A DNA stretch of 64,000 nucleotides from CBDCPI01 sp965220245 (GCA_965220245.1 CBDCPI010000013.1:310001-374000); one strand, 5' to 3'. Shown: positions 24,996-34,070, counted from the first letter of the stretch. The notes: a model not told the origin generated them from the sequence alone. Numbers and translations are program-made.

Positions 24996-27560
24996 ATGGC
25001 TATCCAAAAGTCAGCGGCCCCAACTTGGCAAGACCGGCTTCGAAACATTCTCCAGTTGGAAGAGTCTCGGGGTTTCGACGACCGTGCCGTGGTGGGCGGC
25101 CTCGACCGGTTCCTCCAGCATTGGGCTGAAGATATCTCCGCTCATTTCACTGAACCAGAGCACCATGAACCAGAACACCATGAGGCTGCGCTTGCTGGCC
25201 GCCTGACCGGTCAGTCCTACGCTTCGATGTCGCGGGAAGAACGCCGCAGGTGGGCCGAGGGCTGGCGGGAGTTACTGCAACCCGAAGCGGACCGGACGCC
25301 GGGAATCGTCGCCTCACGTCCCCGGAGCCCGGCTAGGGTACCCACAGCGCCCCCTAAAGACTCCCGAGCCACGGCAGCCTCAACGGTAGCCTCAAAGGAA
25401 GGGGTTGCCGAAACAGGATACCGTAAGCCGGCCTCGGGCCTAACCGTAGATGCCCCGGTAAACCGGCTTCGCGGCGTGGACAGCAAACTGTCGGCTAAGC
25501 TCAAGCGCTTGGACGTGGAGTCGGTCCGCGACCTGCTTTACTTGTTTCCTCGCCGACACCAAGACTACTCCGAGTTCACCAAGATTTCGGAGTTGATACC
25601 GGAGCAGGAGTGCACCGTTATCGGCCACATCTGGGAAGTCAAAGAGGTTGCTGGCGGCCGTCAAGGACAGCGGCGAGACACTGAAGCGATCATCGGCGAC
25701 GCCACTGGCAATCTCAAGATAGTCTGGTTCGGCCAACGATACCTTGCCCGCTCCCTCAAGCCCAACGCACGCATCGCGGTTAGCGGCAAGCCTGGAGTGT
25801 TCCGGGGCCAATTGGTGCTGGAGTCCCCGGACTATGAAATTTTGGATGAAGGGGAGGCGTCGATTCATACGGGGCGATTGGTCCCCATCTACCCTCTAAC
25901 CGAAGGTCTGACCGGGCGCAACCTGCGGCGGATTACATGGCAAGCACTGCAAGAGTGGCTGGGCGGAATCGACGAGATTCTGCCAGCGGAGGTCCGGCAG
26001 AGGACCGGGCTGGTCCCCTTGCAACAAGCGATCAGGCAAGCCCATTACCCGGACTCCCGGGATTCATGGGAGGGCGCTAGGAGGCGGCTGGCTTTCGACG
26101 AACTCTTCACCTTACAGCAGGCGGTGTTGGGACGTCGTCAGCACCTGCGGCAAGATGTCAAGGGTGTAGCGATTCCGCCTCACCCGGAGGCGCAACAGGG
26201 TTTTCTGGAATCTCTCCCCTTCCAACTAACGCCGGCCCAGCAGCGGTGTGTGCGGGAGATAGTGGGCGACTTGGAACAGGGCACTCCCCCGATGAACCGG
26301 CTGCTCCAAGGCGAAGTTGGCAGCGGCAAGACGGTAGTTGCCTTGGTAGCGCTCTTACAGGTCGCTGCCGCTGGCTACCAGGGCGCCATAATGGTTCCGA
26401 CTGAAGTTCTAGCGGAGCAGCACTTTCAGACCGTCGCCGGTCTCCTCAGCGGGGTGGTGGGGCCGGCGCAATCGGACTACCTGGTATCGGTATACCTGGA
26501 ATTCATGGGGCGGCCCATATCCGTGGGACTCCTGACGGGCAGCACTAGACAGTCCCGGAAACGGGAGTTGCGGGAGATGGCCGCTTCGGGAAGTTTGGAC
26601 CTAATCATCGGCACCCACGCATTGATCCAGACCGGGGTGTCGCTGCCCAAGCTGGCCTTGGCGGTAACCGACGAGCAGCACCGTTTCGGTGTATTGCAAC
26701 GCTCCGCTCTCCGGGACCGGGGTGAAGAAACTCCGCACACCCTGCTTATGTCCGCGACTCCCATCCCCAGGACGCTGACGCTGACCTTGTACGGCGACTT
26801 GGACATCTCGACAATTGATGAGCTGCCGGCCGGCCGCCAGGAAGTGGCTACCCGGTGGCTGCCGCCGGAGCGCCGCCCGGCGGCCTACGGGTTTCTGCGA
26901 AAGGAGGTCCAAAGCGGGCGCCAGGCTTTCGTCATTTGCCCGCTGGTCGACGAATCGGAGGTTGTCGAAGCCAAGGCGGCTAACGACGAGTATGAGCGTC
27001 TTTCTCGGGAGGTCTTCCCGGACTTGCGGCTGGGACTGCTTCACGGGCGCATGAGCGCCAAAGACAAAGATAAGGTAATGCGGCAGTTCCGGGATGGAGA
27101 GACCGACATCCTGGTGTCTACGGCCGTAGTGGAGGTGGGCATCGACGTGGCTAATGCCACGGTAATGCTAATCGAAGGAGCCGACCGGTTCGGCTTGGCG
27201 CAGTTGCACCAATTTCGCGGCCGGGTTGGCCGCGGCCAACACAAGAGCTATTGCATGTTGTTGTCGGATATTCCATCGGCAGGGGCCAAAGAGCGGCTGT
27301 CGGCGTTGGAGCAAATTCACGACGGCTTCAAACTGGCTGAAGTCGACTTGGAATTGAGAGGACCGGGGGACTTTTTTGGGACCCGCCAAAGCGGCTTGCC
27401 GAATTTGAGAATGGCCCATCTATCCGACAGGCAGCTACTCGAGGCGGCCCGGGAAGAGGCGGCCCGGTTGACGGACCAAGACCCGTTCCTTGAGTCGGAG
27501 GAGCACGCCAGCTTGCGCGCTCAGGTGGCCCGGTTCCGAGACAAGGTTAGCCCGGAATAA
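24996..27560 (+). CDS. recG: ATP-dependent DNA helicase RecG
   Basis: An 854-residue RecG, the branch-migrating helicase that rescues stalled forks. The wedge/OB region starts with 'LRGVDSKLSAKLKRLDVESV' (about 160). Helicase motifs are seen in order: 'LQGEVGSGKTVVAL' (Walker A), 'VTDEQHRFGVLQR' (DEQH; DExH box), 'LLMSATPIPRTL', and 'IDVANATVMLIEGADRFGLAQLHQFRGRVGRG' with the C-terminal 'GPGDFFGTRQSG'. An N-terminal region of about 150 residues precedes the wedge and is poorly conserved. It contains a short tandem duplication (EPEHHEPEHHE). The start ATG is 7 bases after degV. Confidence 0.96.
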   Translation: MAIQKSAAPTWQDRLRNILQLEESRGFDDRAVVGGLDRFLQHWAEDISAHFTEPEHHEPEHHEAALAGRLTGQSYASMSREERRRWAEGWRELLQPEADRTPGIVASRPRSPARVPTAPPKDSRATAASTVASKEGVAETGYRKPASGLTVDAPVNRLRGVDSKLSAKLKRLDVESVRDLLYLFPRRHQDYSEFTKISELIPEQECTVIGHIWEVKEVAGGRQGQRRDTEAIIGDATGNLKIVWFGQRYLARSLKPNARIAVSGKPGVFRGQLVLESPDYEILDEGEASIHTGRLVPIYPLTEGLTGRNLRRITWQALQEWLGGIDEILPAEVRQRTGLVPLQQAIRQAHYPDSRDSWEGARRRLAFDELFTLQQAVLGRRQHLRQDVKGVAIPPHPEAQQGFLESLPFQLTPAQQRCVREIVGDLEQGTPPMNRLLQGEVGSGKTVVALVALLQVAAAGYQGAIMVPTEVLAEQHFQTVAGLLSGVVGPAQSDYLVSVYLEFMGRPISVGLLTGSTRQSRKRELREMAASGSLDLIIGTHALIQTGVSLPKLALAVTDEQHRFGVLQRSALRDRGEETPHTLLMSATPIPRTLTLTLYGDLDISTIDELPAGRQEVATRWLPPERRPAAYGFLRKEVQSGRQAFVICPLVDESEVVEAKAANDEYERLSREVFPDLRLGLLHGRMSAKDKDKVMRQFRDGETDILVSTAVVEVGIDVANATVMLIEGADRFGLAQLHQFRGRVGRGQHKSYCMLLSDIPSAGAKERLSALEQIHDGFKLAEVDLELRGPGDFFGTRQSGLPNLRMAHLSDRQLLEAAREEAARLTDQDPFLESEEHASLRAQVARFRDKVSPE

Positions 27561-27594
27561 GACCGGCGCCAAGCCGAGGTTGTGGCCCAGCCAG

Positions 27595-28275
27595 CTAGGT
27601 GACGGCCTTGAACCGGTAGCCTACCAGATAGATGGTCTCGATAAACGAACGGTCGGGGGACTCGATTTTAGAACGGAGCCGTCGCACGTGGACATCAACC
27701 GTCCGAGTGCCACCCAGATAGTCATACCCCCAGACCTGGCTTAGCAGGTTCTCCCGAGAATAGACCCGTCCCGGGTTGGAAGCCAAGAGCACCAGAAGCT
27801 GGAACTCCTTGTAGGTCAAGGACACACGGCGCCCGCCGACAGTGACATCGTACCGTTCCAAGTCGATGGTCATATCCCCAACTCTAAGTAGCTGAGTGCG
27901 GGCGGGGCCATTTACCCGGAAGAGCGCTTGCTTGACCCGGACGATTAGCTCGTTTTCGGGTACCGGATGAACGATCAACTCGTCTGGGTTCAAGGCCGGA
28001 TCGTAATCATCTAGCTGTTCCCTGGGCAACACCAAGAGGACCGGCACCCGGAGCTGTCGGCAATGGTTGACCGCCTCTTGGGCTTCTTCTTGATCGATTG
28101 AACCCAGGTCGATGAAAACAGCCTCGGGCGGTTGAGCCGATTCCAGGCTCTCCACCTCGGCCATCTCAGCGCCTTCGTGGCACCACATCCCGGCCTTCCT
28201 CAGAGACTCGGCCAAGGGTGAGGAGCCGTCATCGTGATCGGCGAGTAGAAAGACCTTGTACAACTGTTGTTCCAA
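27595..28275 (-). CDS. OmpR-type response regulator with an atypical receiver
   Basis: A 226-residue regulator. The C-terminal winged helix is standard ('VSLTYKEFQLLVLLASNPGRVYSRENLLSQVWG', then 'RTVDVHVRRLRSKIE'). The receiver keeps acidic residues near the N-terminus ('LADHDD') and an Asp in 'VFIDLGSID'. The conserved Thr region reads 'VLLVLPREQ' and the conserved Lys-Pro is 'VHPV', so Lys and Thr are lost. It may be controlled without phosphorylation. No histidine kinase is adjacent. The TTG start at 28275 is the only one upstream of the conserved strand. It converges with recG, 34 bases apart. Confidence 0.85.
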   Translation of the reverse strand: MEQQLYKVFLLADHDDGSSPLAESLRKAGMWCHEGAEMAEVESLESAQPPEAVFIDLGSIDQEEAQEAVNHCRQLRVPVLLVLPREQLDDYDPALNPDELIVHPVPENELIVRVKQALFRVNGPARTQLLRVGDMTIDLERYDVTVGGRRVSLTYKEFQLLVLLASNPGRVYSRENLLSQVWGYDYLGGTRTVDVHVRRLRSKIESPDRSFIETIYLVGYRFKAVT

Positions 28276-28371
28276 AATAAAGCCTGGGCTATCGACTTTT
28301 CTGGGGGAAGTATATCACTGCGAGCCTAAAGCTCTCACCGGCATGGCCGCGACTCAAAGCCAGCATACTAT

Positions 28372-28400
28372 TTGACGGAGCAATTCCGCACAACTAATAT
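28372..28400 (+). promoter_or_regulatory. Promoter of the DUF1445 gene
   Basis: TTGACG (28372-28377), 17-base spacer, TAATAT (28395-28400). A start near 28407 leaves a 65-base leader to the ATG at 28472. The rest of the 28276-28471 gap between divergent genes holds nothing else recognised. Confidence 0.6.
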
Positions 28401-28471
28401 TGGACTAGGAACCGCAGGTATGGGCCAGCGTATTTGGCTAGGGCGATTCATCATGGCTTGGAGGGACGGAA

Positions 28472-29266
28472 ATGGCAACTCAAGTGGCGCCTCAGACAGG
28501 GCGAGAAGTCCGGGGCTTGATACGTTCCGGCCAGTGGGGGGGCGTAACCGCCGGGGCCGCCCCGGGTTACGTGCAGGCCAACCTGGCCATCCTCCCGAAA
28601 GACTTGGCCTTCGAGTTCCTGCTGTTTTGCCAACGAAACCCCAAGCCATGTCCTTTACTGGAAGTGATCGAGGCGGGTAGCGTTGAGCCGGCCTTGACGG
28701 CGCCGGGCGCCGATATCCGGACCGACATCCCCGGTTACCGGGTCTACAGAAACGGGGAGTTGGTGGCCGAAGAGGACTCCTTGGTGGAATACTGGCGCGA
28801 CGATTTGGTGTCCTTTCTGCTTGGATGCAGCTTTTCTTTTGAGACGGCCATGGTAGACGCCGGCATTCGGTTGCGCCACCAAGAATTGGGAACCAACGTA
28901 GCGATGTACATCACCAACATACCCACGGCTCCGGCCGGGGTCTTTTCCGGACCGATGGTGGTTAGTATGCGCCCGGTCAAGCGAGAGCAAATCGTCCGCG
29001 CCGTTCAGGTGACCTCGCGGTTTCCCGCCACCCACGGGGCGCCGGTACACATCGGCGATCCGGGGGCTATCGGAATCAAGGACTTGGACCGCCCGGACTT
29101 CGGCGACCGGGTGGACCTGCTACCCGATGAAGAGCCGGTGTTTTGGGCTTGCGGTGTAACCCCCCAAGCCGTGGCCCTCAACTGCAAACCTCCGCTAGTG
29201 ATCTCCCACGCGCCGGGTAAGATGTTCGTCACCGACCAACGAGACGTGGACTACGCGGTCCTCTGA
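28472..29266 (+). CDS. DUF1445 putative hydro-lyase (D-glutamate cyclase N-terminal-type domain)
   Basis: A 264-residue member of the DUF1445/YcsI putative hydro-lyase family. Visible blocks are 'GYVQANLAILPKDLAFEFLLFCQRNPKPCPLLEV', 'DIRTDIPGYRVYRNGEL', 'FLLGCSFSFETAM', 'NIPTAPAGVFSGPMVVSMRP' and 'FWACGVTPQAV', all typical. In mammalian D-glutamate cyclase (DGLUCY) this domain is fused to a DUF4392 domain; here a DUF4392 gene follows 540 bases downstream as a separate ORF. The ATG lies behind GGAGGGACGG. The reaction suggested by context is D-glutamate to 5-oxo-D-proline, but the role of this half is not certain. Confidence 0.85.
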   Translation: MATQVAPQTGREVRGLIRSGQWGGVTAGAAPGYVQANLAILPKDLAFEFLLFCQRNPKPCPLLEVIEAGSVEPALTAPGADIRTDIPGYRVYRNGELVAEEDSLVEYWRDDLVSFLLGCSFSFETAMVDAGIRLRHQELGTNVAMYITNIPTAPAGVFSGPMVVSMRPVKREQIVRAVQVTSRFPATHGAPVHIGDPGAIGIKDLDRPDFGDRVDLLPDEEPVFWACGVTPQAVALNCKPPLVISHAPGKMFVTDQRDVDYAVL

Positions 29267-29313
29267 GGTGGGGCGGGCTTCTAGTCTTCTAGCCCCACCA
29301 AGGAGAACAACTT

Positions 29314-29522
29314 ATGGTTACAAGTGACGAGAACGCATAGCGCGGTTGGAAGGCATCATCGAAGAGATCCGTTTCCGGATGAATGCCATCGAGAACCGAA
29401 TGAATGCGATTGAGAACCGAATGAACGCCATCGAAAATCGCATGAACGTTCAGATAGGGTTGACCGTCGCCATGTGGATCAGTACCGTGGGGCTATTCGT
29501 CACGGTGTTCCTTAGACAGTAG
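29314..29522 (+). pseudogene. Frameshifted small coiled-coil/membrane gene
   Basis: An ATG at 29314 behind AGGAGAAC opens an ORF that stops after eight codons (TAG at 29338). One base out of register the reading continues as 'RLEGIIEEIRFRMNAIENR', two more 'MNAIENR' heptads, and a hydrophobic tail 'LTVAMWISTVGLFVTVFL' ending at 29522. A single-base deletion near 29338 explains this. The design (RLEG start, heptads, terminal anchor) matches the tandem pair at 5.4-6.3 kb. Translation from the internal TTG at 29346 cannot be excluded. Confidence 0.65.
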
Positions 29523-29608
29523 TTAAATAGCTTCCGTTACGCCCAGGGCAATCGCGCCTTAAATCGCTTCGCTTGTAACCTTCATAGGGGTGCTTCGATT
29601 ACCCCAGG

Positions 29609-29707
29609 CCGTCGTTCCGGCGAAAGCCGGAATCCAGGAAGCTTGAGGAGAGGAAACATAACTGGTGGAGAACGGACCTGGATTCCGGCTCAAGGCCGGA
29701 ATGACGG
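29609..29707. repeat. Short inverted-repeat element (GGAATCC core)
   Basis: CCGTCGTTCCGGCGAAAGCC (from 29609) faces GGCTCAAGGCCGGAATGACGG (to 29707) with about 55 bases between. It shares the internal CTGGATTCCGG core with the elements near 19.7, 22.2, 33.2, 35.7 and 39.3 kb. It fills the gap between the broken small gene and the DUF4392 gene. Confidence 0.8.
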
Positions 29708-29808
29708 GTTACTGGCGCACGTTCAACTCCCGGTTCTCAGGAATTAAGACGCGGTTGCCCTGCCATTCCCGCCGTTTTTGACGGACACCTGCGGAGACGG
29801 AGGCCTAT

Positions 29809-30690
29809 ATGGCCCAGACGAGCCACTTAACCACCGTGCCCCTGACAATAGAAGACATCATCTTGCAGCAGGACAAGCGCGGCATTGCGGCGCTTCGGTC
29901 TTACCTGCCGCCCGATTATTGCACTCAGGCGGCGGCCTTCATCATGGAACATCCCGGCGATGTGACCATTACCACCGGGTTCTATATTTTGATGACGGGC
30001 ACCCCGGAGACCGATGGCCCTCCCGGCGCTCTGGCCATCGGCCAAGCACTGGAGACTCTCGGCCGGAAGGTCACTTATGTCACCGACTCCCTATGCGCTC
30101 CGGTGTTGAGGGACTGGGCCGGTGACGGGACTGAGGTGGTGGACTTCCCTATCACCGGAGTGGCGGCCAGCCAGCAAGTCTCGGAGGAGCTGTTGGCCCG
30201 GCTCAACCCCTCGTTGCTGGTCTCGATTGAAAGGTGCGGCCGCACCCGAGACGACACTTACTTGAACATGCGGGACGCCGATATTACGCCGAATACAGCT
30301 CGGGTAGACTACTTGTTTGAAGTCGGCCTTCCTTCGGTGGGCATCGGCGACGGCGGCAATGAGATTGGCATGGGAAACCTGGCGGAGGTGATACCCACCG
30401 TAGAGCGCCTGCCCCAAAGCCCTGCTATCACCCAAGTGGACAAGCTGGTAATCGCCAGCGTATCTAACTGGGGAGGCTACGGTCTGGTGGCGGCCCTTTC
30501 GCGGCTGGCAGGGCGGTCTCTGCTGCCTTCCGTGGAGCAGGAAACGCGGCTGATCAACCGCATGGTGGAAATAGGCGTGGTTGACGGCACCACCGGCAAA
30601 GCGGTGCCCACGGTGGACGATTTTACTACCGAAGAAAACGGCGTGGTGTTGCAGCAGCTACACCGATTGGTGATGGAGGGGATGAAGTGA
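29809..30690 (+). CDS. DUF4392 protein (D-glutamate cyclase catalytic-type domain)
   Basis: A 293-residue DUF4392 protein. Blocks seen: 'DKRGIAALRSYLPPDYCTQAAAFI', 'ITTGFYILMTGTPETDGPPGALAIGQAL' (about 55-85), 'SIERCGRTRDDTYLNMR' and 'SVGIGDGGNEIGMGN' (about 175-190). In eukaryotic D-glutamate cyclase this domain forms the C-terminal half of the enzyme after DUF1445; here the two halves are separate neighbouring genes on one strand. Start ATG behind GGAGG. A cytoplasmic enzyme of D-glutamate turnover is the likely role, which is interesting in a lineage where peptidoglycan genes are sparse. Confidence 0.85.
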   Translation: MAQTSHLTTVPLTIEDIILQQDKRGIAALRSYLPPDYCTQAAAFIMEHPGDVTITTGFYILMTGTPETDGPPGALAIGQALETLGRKVTYVTDSLCAPVLRDWAGDGTEVVDFPITGVAASQQVSEELLARLNPSLLVSIERCGRTRDDTYLNMRDADITPNTARVDYLFEVGLPSVGIGDGGNEIGMGNLAEVIPTVERLPQSPAITQVDKLVIASVSNWGGYGLVAALSRLAGRSLLPSVEQETRLINRMVEIGVVDGTTGKAVPTVDDFTTEENGVVLQQLHRLVMEGMK

Positions 30691-30693
30691 TGC

Positions 30694-30921
30694 TTACCCG
30701 CCCCGAACTATCAGCACCACCAGAGCGGCGATGATCCCGATAAGAGCGACCAGCAGCCCCCCACCGATTGGCAGCATCGCCAGCAGGAGCTTGTCAATCC
30801 TGGCGTTGACCTGCTGAAACCCGGCGGTCAAGTCAGCGTGAAGCTGGTGGAGCAAGGCCGACTGTTCCACGATGCGCCCTTCCAGGCTGCCCAAGGCCCT
30901 TTCCCCGGTGTCTGCCGTCAT
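30694..30921 (-). CDS. Small coiled-coil protein with C-terminal anchor
   Basis: A 75-residue protein: a helical N-terminal part ('ALGSLEGRIVEQSALLHQLHADLTAGFQQVNARID') followed by one strong hydrophobic segment ('LLVALIGIIAALVVLIV') and Arg-Gly-Gly. It has the same plan as the small proteins at 5.4, 5.9, 29.3 and 37.8 kb without close sequence identity. It ends 3 bases from the convergent DUF4392 gene and lies just upstream of nothing co-directional except uvrB 50 bases below it. Function unknown. Confidence 0.6.
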   Translation of the reverse strand: MTADTGERALGSLEGRIVEQSALLHQLHADLTAGFQQVNARIDKLLLAMLPIGGGLLVALIGIIAALVVLIVRGG

Positions 30922-30970
30922 TGCCGTGACTCCCTATAATCCGTTCACCGCCATCTTCTGAGACTAAAAA

Positions 30971-33052
30971 TCAGCCCGATAGGGTCTTCTCTTCCAGGGC
31001 GAGGAGCCGACGTAGCTCGAAGATTTCGTCGCGGAATTGGGCCGCTTTTTCAAACTGAAGGTTCTTGGCCGCTTCCTTCATTTGCGTTTCCAAGTCCTTG
31101 ACCACCCGGAACATATCGGTCCGCGACATCTCTTGCCGGGCCACGTTATAGCGGGCCCGGTTATCGGCGACGCCCTTGATACTCTCGGTGATGTCGTGGA
31201 CTTCCTTTTGGATGCTTTGAGGATGGATACCGTGCTGCCGGTTGTACCGGTCTTGGAGGGTGCGCCGCCGGTTGGTCTCGTCAATGGCCCGGGCCATGGA
31301 GTCGGTCAGCCGGTCGGCATACATGATCACATGGCCGTTAGAATGACGGGCTGCCCGGCCGATGGTCTGGATCATTGAGGTGTCGGAGCGAAGATATCCT
31401 TCCTTGTCAGCGTCCAAGATAGCGACCAAGCTGACCTCCGGCAGGTCCAAGCCCTCCCGCAGCAGGTTGATACCCACGATCACGTCATACACGCCCAAGC
31501 GTAGATCGCGGAGAATCTCTATCCGGTCCAGGGTCTGGATATCGGAGTGCAAGTAGTTATTCCGGATGCCCATCTCCGATAGGTAGTCGGCCAGCTCTTC
31601 CGCCATTCTCTTGGTCAGAGTGGTAACCAAACACCGTTCCGCCCGTTCCACTCGCAGCCTGATTTGCTGCAACAGATCGTCGATCTGGCCCTCGGTGGGC
31701 TTGACCTCCACCGTGGGGTCCAGCAGACCGGTGGGCCGGATCACTTGCTCGACGATTGCGGAACTGCACTGCATTTCATAGGGCCCGGGAGTGGCCGACA
31801 CGTAGATGACCTGGTTGGTATGCGCTTGGTACTCGTCGAAGTTGAGAGGCCGGTTGTCCAAGGCCGATGGCAGACGAAAACCGTATTCAACCAGGGTGCG
31901 CTTGCGGGAAACGTCTCCGCGATACATCCCTCTAACCTGAGGCAGGGTCATGTGGGACTCGTCCACGAACATCAGGAAGTCTTCGGGGAAGTAGTCCAAC
32001 AGGGTCCACGGGGCGCTCCCTTCGGCGCGGCGGGAGAGGTGGCGGGCGTAGTTCTCCACCCCGGCGCAGAAACCGGTCTCTTGCAGCATCTCTAAGTCAT
32101 AGTGGGTCCGGCTTTCCAGCCGGGCAGCTTCCAGCACTTTGCCGTTGGCCCGCAGAGTCTGGAGGCGGTCTTCCAACTCCAGCTTAATATCTTCGATGGC
32201 CAACTCCAGCTTCTCCTTGGGAGTGACGAAGTGGTTGGCCGGGAAGATGTACATCTCCTGCTTCTCCCCTAGCAACTCGCCGGTAAGCGGGTCTAACTGG
32301 GCGATGCGCTCGACCTCGTCGCCAAAGAATTGAACCCGCACCGCCGCCTCTTCGTAGGCCGGCACCAACTCCAGGGTGTCTCCACGAATCCGGAACTTCC
32401 CCCGGGCCAAGTCCATGTCGTTTCTCTCGTACTGCATGTCGACTAACTGGCGGACCAACTGGCTACGGTTCCGGATGTCGCCCACCCGCAGGCGGGCCAC
32501 GAAATGGAAGTAGTCCTGGGGGTCTCCCAAGCCGTAGATGCAAGACACCGAGGCCACGATTAGGACATCCCGGCGGGTAAGCAACGAGGTAGTGGCCGAC
32601 AGGCGAAGCTTATCCAATTCCTCGTTGACGCTGGAGTCTTTTTCAATGTAGGTGTCCGACTGGGGCACGTAGGCTTCCGGTTGGTAGTAATCGTAGTAAG
32701 AGACAAAGTATTCCACGGCGTTATGGGGGAAAAACTCCTTGAATTCGGAAGCTAACTGGGCCGCCAGAGTCTTGTTGTGGGCCATGACCAGAGTGGGCCG
32801 TTGGACTTCCTGGACGATGTTGGCCATGGTGAAGGTCTTGCCGCTGCCGGTCACTCCCAAGAGTGTCTGATGGGAAATCCCTTCACGAACGCCGTTGGAT
32901 AAACTGGCTACGGCCTTAGGCTGGTCGCCCGTCATCTTGAAGTCGGAAGTCAACTGAAATTGGCGGGGGTCCAAGTGGGAGCCTGCGGACCTAGCGTCCA
33001 CCACATCGGCGCCGGCTTCAGCCCATCTTCGCCCTCTGGAAATTTCAACCAT
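30971..33052 (-). CDS. uvrB: UvrABC excinuclease subunit B
   Basis: A 693-residue UvrB, the damage-verifying helicase-like subunit of nucleotide excision repair. Walker A 'GVTGSGKTF' is at about 66-74, the beta-hairpin region 'EYFVSYYDYYQPEAYVP' near 116, 'MFVDESHMTLPQ' (DESH) near 360, motif VI region 'MIQTIGRAARH' near 560, and the C-terminal UVR motif ('KEAAKNLQFEKAAQFRDEI') that contacts UvrC. An N-terminal extension of about 30 residues precedes the conserved part, so a downstream start is possible. It is transcribed alone between a repeat block and a small gene. Confidence 0.96.
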   Translation of the reverse strand: MVEISRGRRWAEAGADVVDARSAGSHLDPRQFQLTSDFKMTGDQPKAVASLSNGVREGISHQTLLGVTGSGKTFTMANIVQEVQRPTLVMAHNKTLAAQLASEFKEFFPHNAVEYFVSYYDYYQPEAYVPQSDTYIEKDSSVNEELDKLRLSATTSLLTRRDVLIVASVSCIYGLGDPQDYFHFVARLRVGDIRNRSQLVRQLVDMQYERNDMDLARGKFRIRGDTLELVPAYEEAAVRVQFFGDEVERIAQLDPLTGELLGEKQEMYIFPANHFVTPKEKLELAIEDIKLELEDRLQTLRANGKVLEAARLESRTHYDLEMLQETGFCAGVENYARHLSRRAEGSAPWTLLDYFPEDFLMFVDESHMTLPQVRGMYRGDVSRKRTLVEYGFRLPSALDNRPLNFDEYQAHTNQVIYVSATPGPYEMQCSSAIVEQVIRPTGLLDPTVEVKPTEGQIDDLLQQIRLRVERAERCLVTTLTKRMAEELADYLSEMGIRNNYLHSDIQTLDRIEILRDLRLGVYDVIVGINLLREGLDLPEVSLVAILDADKEGYLRSDTSMIQTIGRAARHSNGHVIMYADRLTDSMARAIDETNRRRTLQDRYNRQHGIHPQSIQKEVHDITESIKGVADNRARYNVARQEMSRTDMFRVVKDLETQMKEAAKNLQFEKAAQFRDEIFELRRLLALEEKTLSG

Positions 33053-33086
33053 TAGTTGCTATTACTTCCCTTTAGCGTTTGAACCT

Positions 33087-33260
33087 ATTACTGATACGTG
33101 AACGATTACCTAAACCAGTCCTCGTCTTTCCGGCCTTGAGCCGGAATCCAGAAATTCTGAGGACAAAGAACGTAGCTGGCGGAGAACGGTCCTGGATTCC
33201 GGCCTTCGCCGGAACGACGGGGGAGGGGATAGTTTAGAAACTTATTCACGCATCAGTAAT
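33087..33260. repeat. MITE-like element (family B)
   Basis: Terminal inverted repeats ATTACTGATACGTGAA (33087-33102) and TTCACGCATCAGTAAT (33245-33260) bound 174 bases with the CCGGAATCC core. The element lies 35 bases upstream of the uvrB start codon and so may carry or separate its promoter. Confidence 0.85.
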
Positions 33261-33329
33261 TTTAACATTCTGTCTTGGCAACGGCTAATTCCGGCACATT
33301 GGCCCTCAGAGCTTTTTCATTCTCATTCT

Positions 33330-33450
33330 GAGCCCCCTTTCTGTCATTCCGAGCAGCGCGAGGAATCTAAAATTCTTATTGGGACCAACTTCGCCTTTCC
33401 AGAGGGATTTTAGACCCCTCACTGCGTTCGGGGTGACAGAAAGGGGGCTC
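33330..33450. repeat. MITE-like element (family D)
   Basis: A perfect 17-bp inverted pair, GAGCCCCCTTTCTGTCA (33330-33346) and its complement (33434-33450), bounds 121 bases. Inside is a nearly palindromic pair of GATTTTAGA..CTC units, also found near 19.15 and 50.05 kb. It ends 32 bases from the ruvA stop codon. Together with family B it fills the 33053-33482 gap. Confidence 0.85.
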
Positions 33451-33482
33451 GGGGTGACAATGGAAAGGCCCCGCACTAGCCC

Positions 33483-34070
33483 TCAAGCGCCGCTGGCGCC
33501 GAATTGTTGTAGGGCCAGCCGGATCCGGTCCTCCACCGTCAGCTCAGGGTCTTTGTCGAGGCCGGCTACGGCCGAGCGGGCCTCATTAGGAGAGTAACCT
33601 AAAGCGGTTAAAGCAGCTATCACCTCGCTGTCAGCAGCTAAAGGCGTGGGTATAGCAGCATCACCGGTGGGGTCGAGTTTGCCTTTGAGCTCCAATACGA
33701 TACGGCCGGCAATGCGCCGCCCCACACCGGGAGCCGAGGCCAACGCGGTTATGTCTTCGTTCGAAATGGCCTGTTGCAGGCCCGTTGCCCCCAGCGCCGA
33801 GAGGAGGGCCAAGGATAGACGCGGCCCAACGCCGGAGACAGCGTTAAGCAACTGAAACAAAGTCAGGTAATCCGGCGAGGTGAAGCCAAACAGGACCGGT
33901 TGCTCGTCTCTTATCCTAAGCTCGGTGTGTAAGCCCACCGAGGCCCCAAGGGAGCCGAGGCCGGCGATGGAAGAAGCGGGAACAAACACCTGAAGGGTCA
34001 CCCCGCCAACCCGGATGTGCGCCCAGTCGGGGCCAACCGCTTCGAGGACGCCATGCACCTTGACGATCAC
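33483..34070 (-). CDS. ruvA: Holliday junction branch migration protein RuvA
   Basis: A 195-residue RuvA, the tetrameric junction-binding platform for the RuvB motor. Domain I is an OB fold ('MIVKVHGVLEAVGPDWAHIRV'), domain II carries two HhH motifs ('LLNAVSGVGPRLSLALLSAL' and 'LASAPGVGRRIAGRIVLEL'), and domain III ends with the UBA-like 'AALTALGYSPNEARSAVAGL' that binds RuvB. It lies 3 bases after ruvC; ruvB is not in the window, so the ruvAB pair is split here. Confidence 0.96.
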   Translation of the reverse strand: MIVKVHGVLEAVGPDWAHIRVGGVTLQVFVPASSIAGLGSLGASVGLHTELRIRDEQPVLFGFTSPDYLTLFQLLNAVSGVGPRLSLALLSALGATGLQQAISNEDITALASAPGVGRRIAGRIVLELKGKLDPTGDAAIPTPLAADSEVIAALTALGYSPNEARSAVAGLDKDPELTVEDRIRLALQQFGASGA

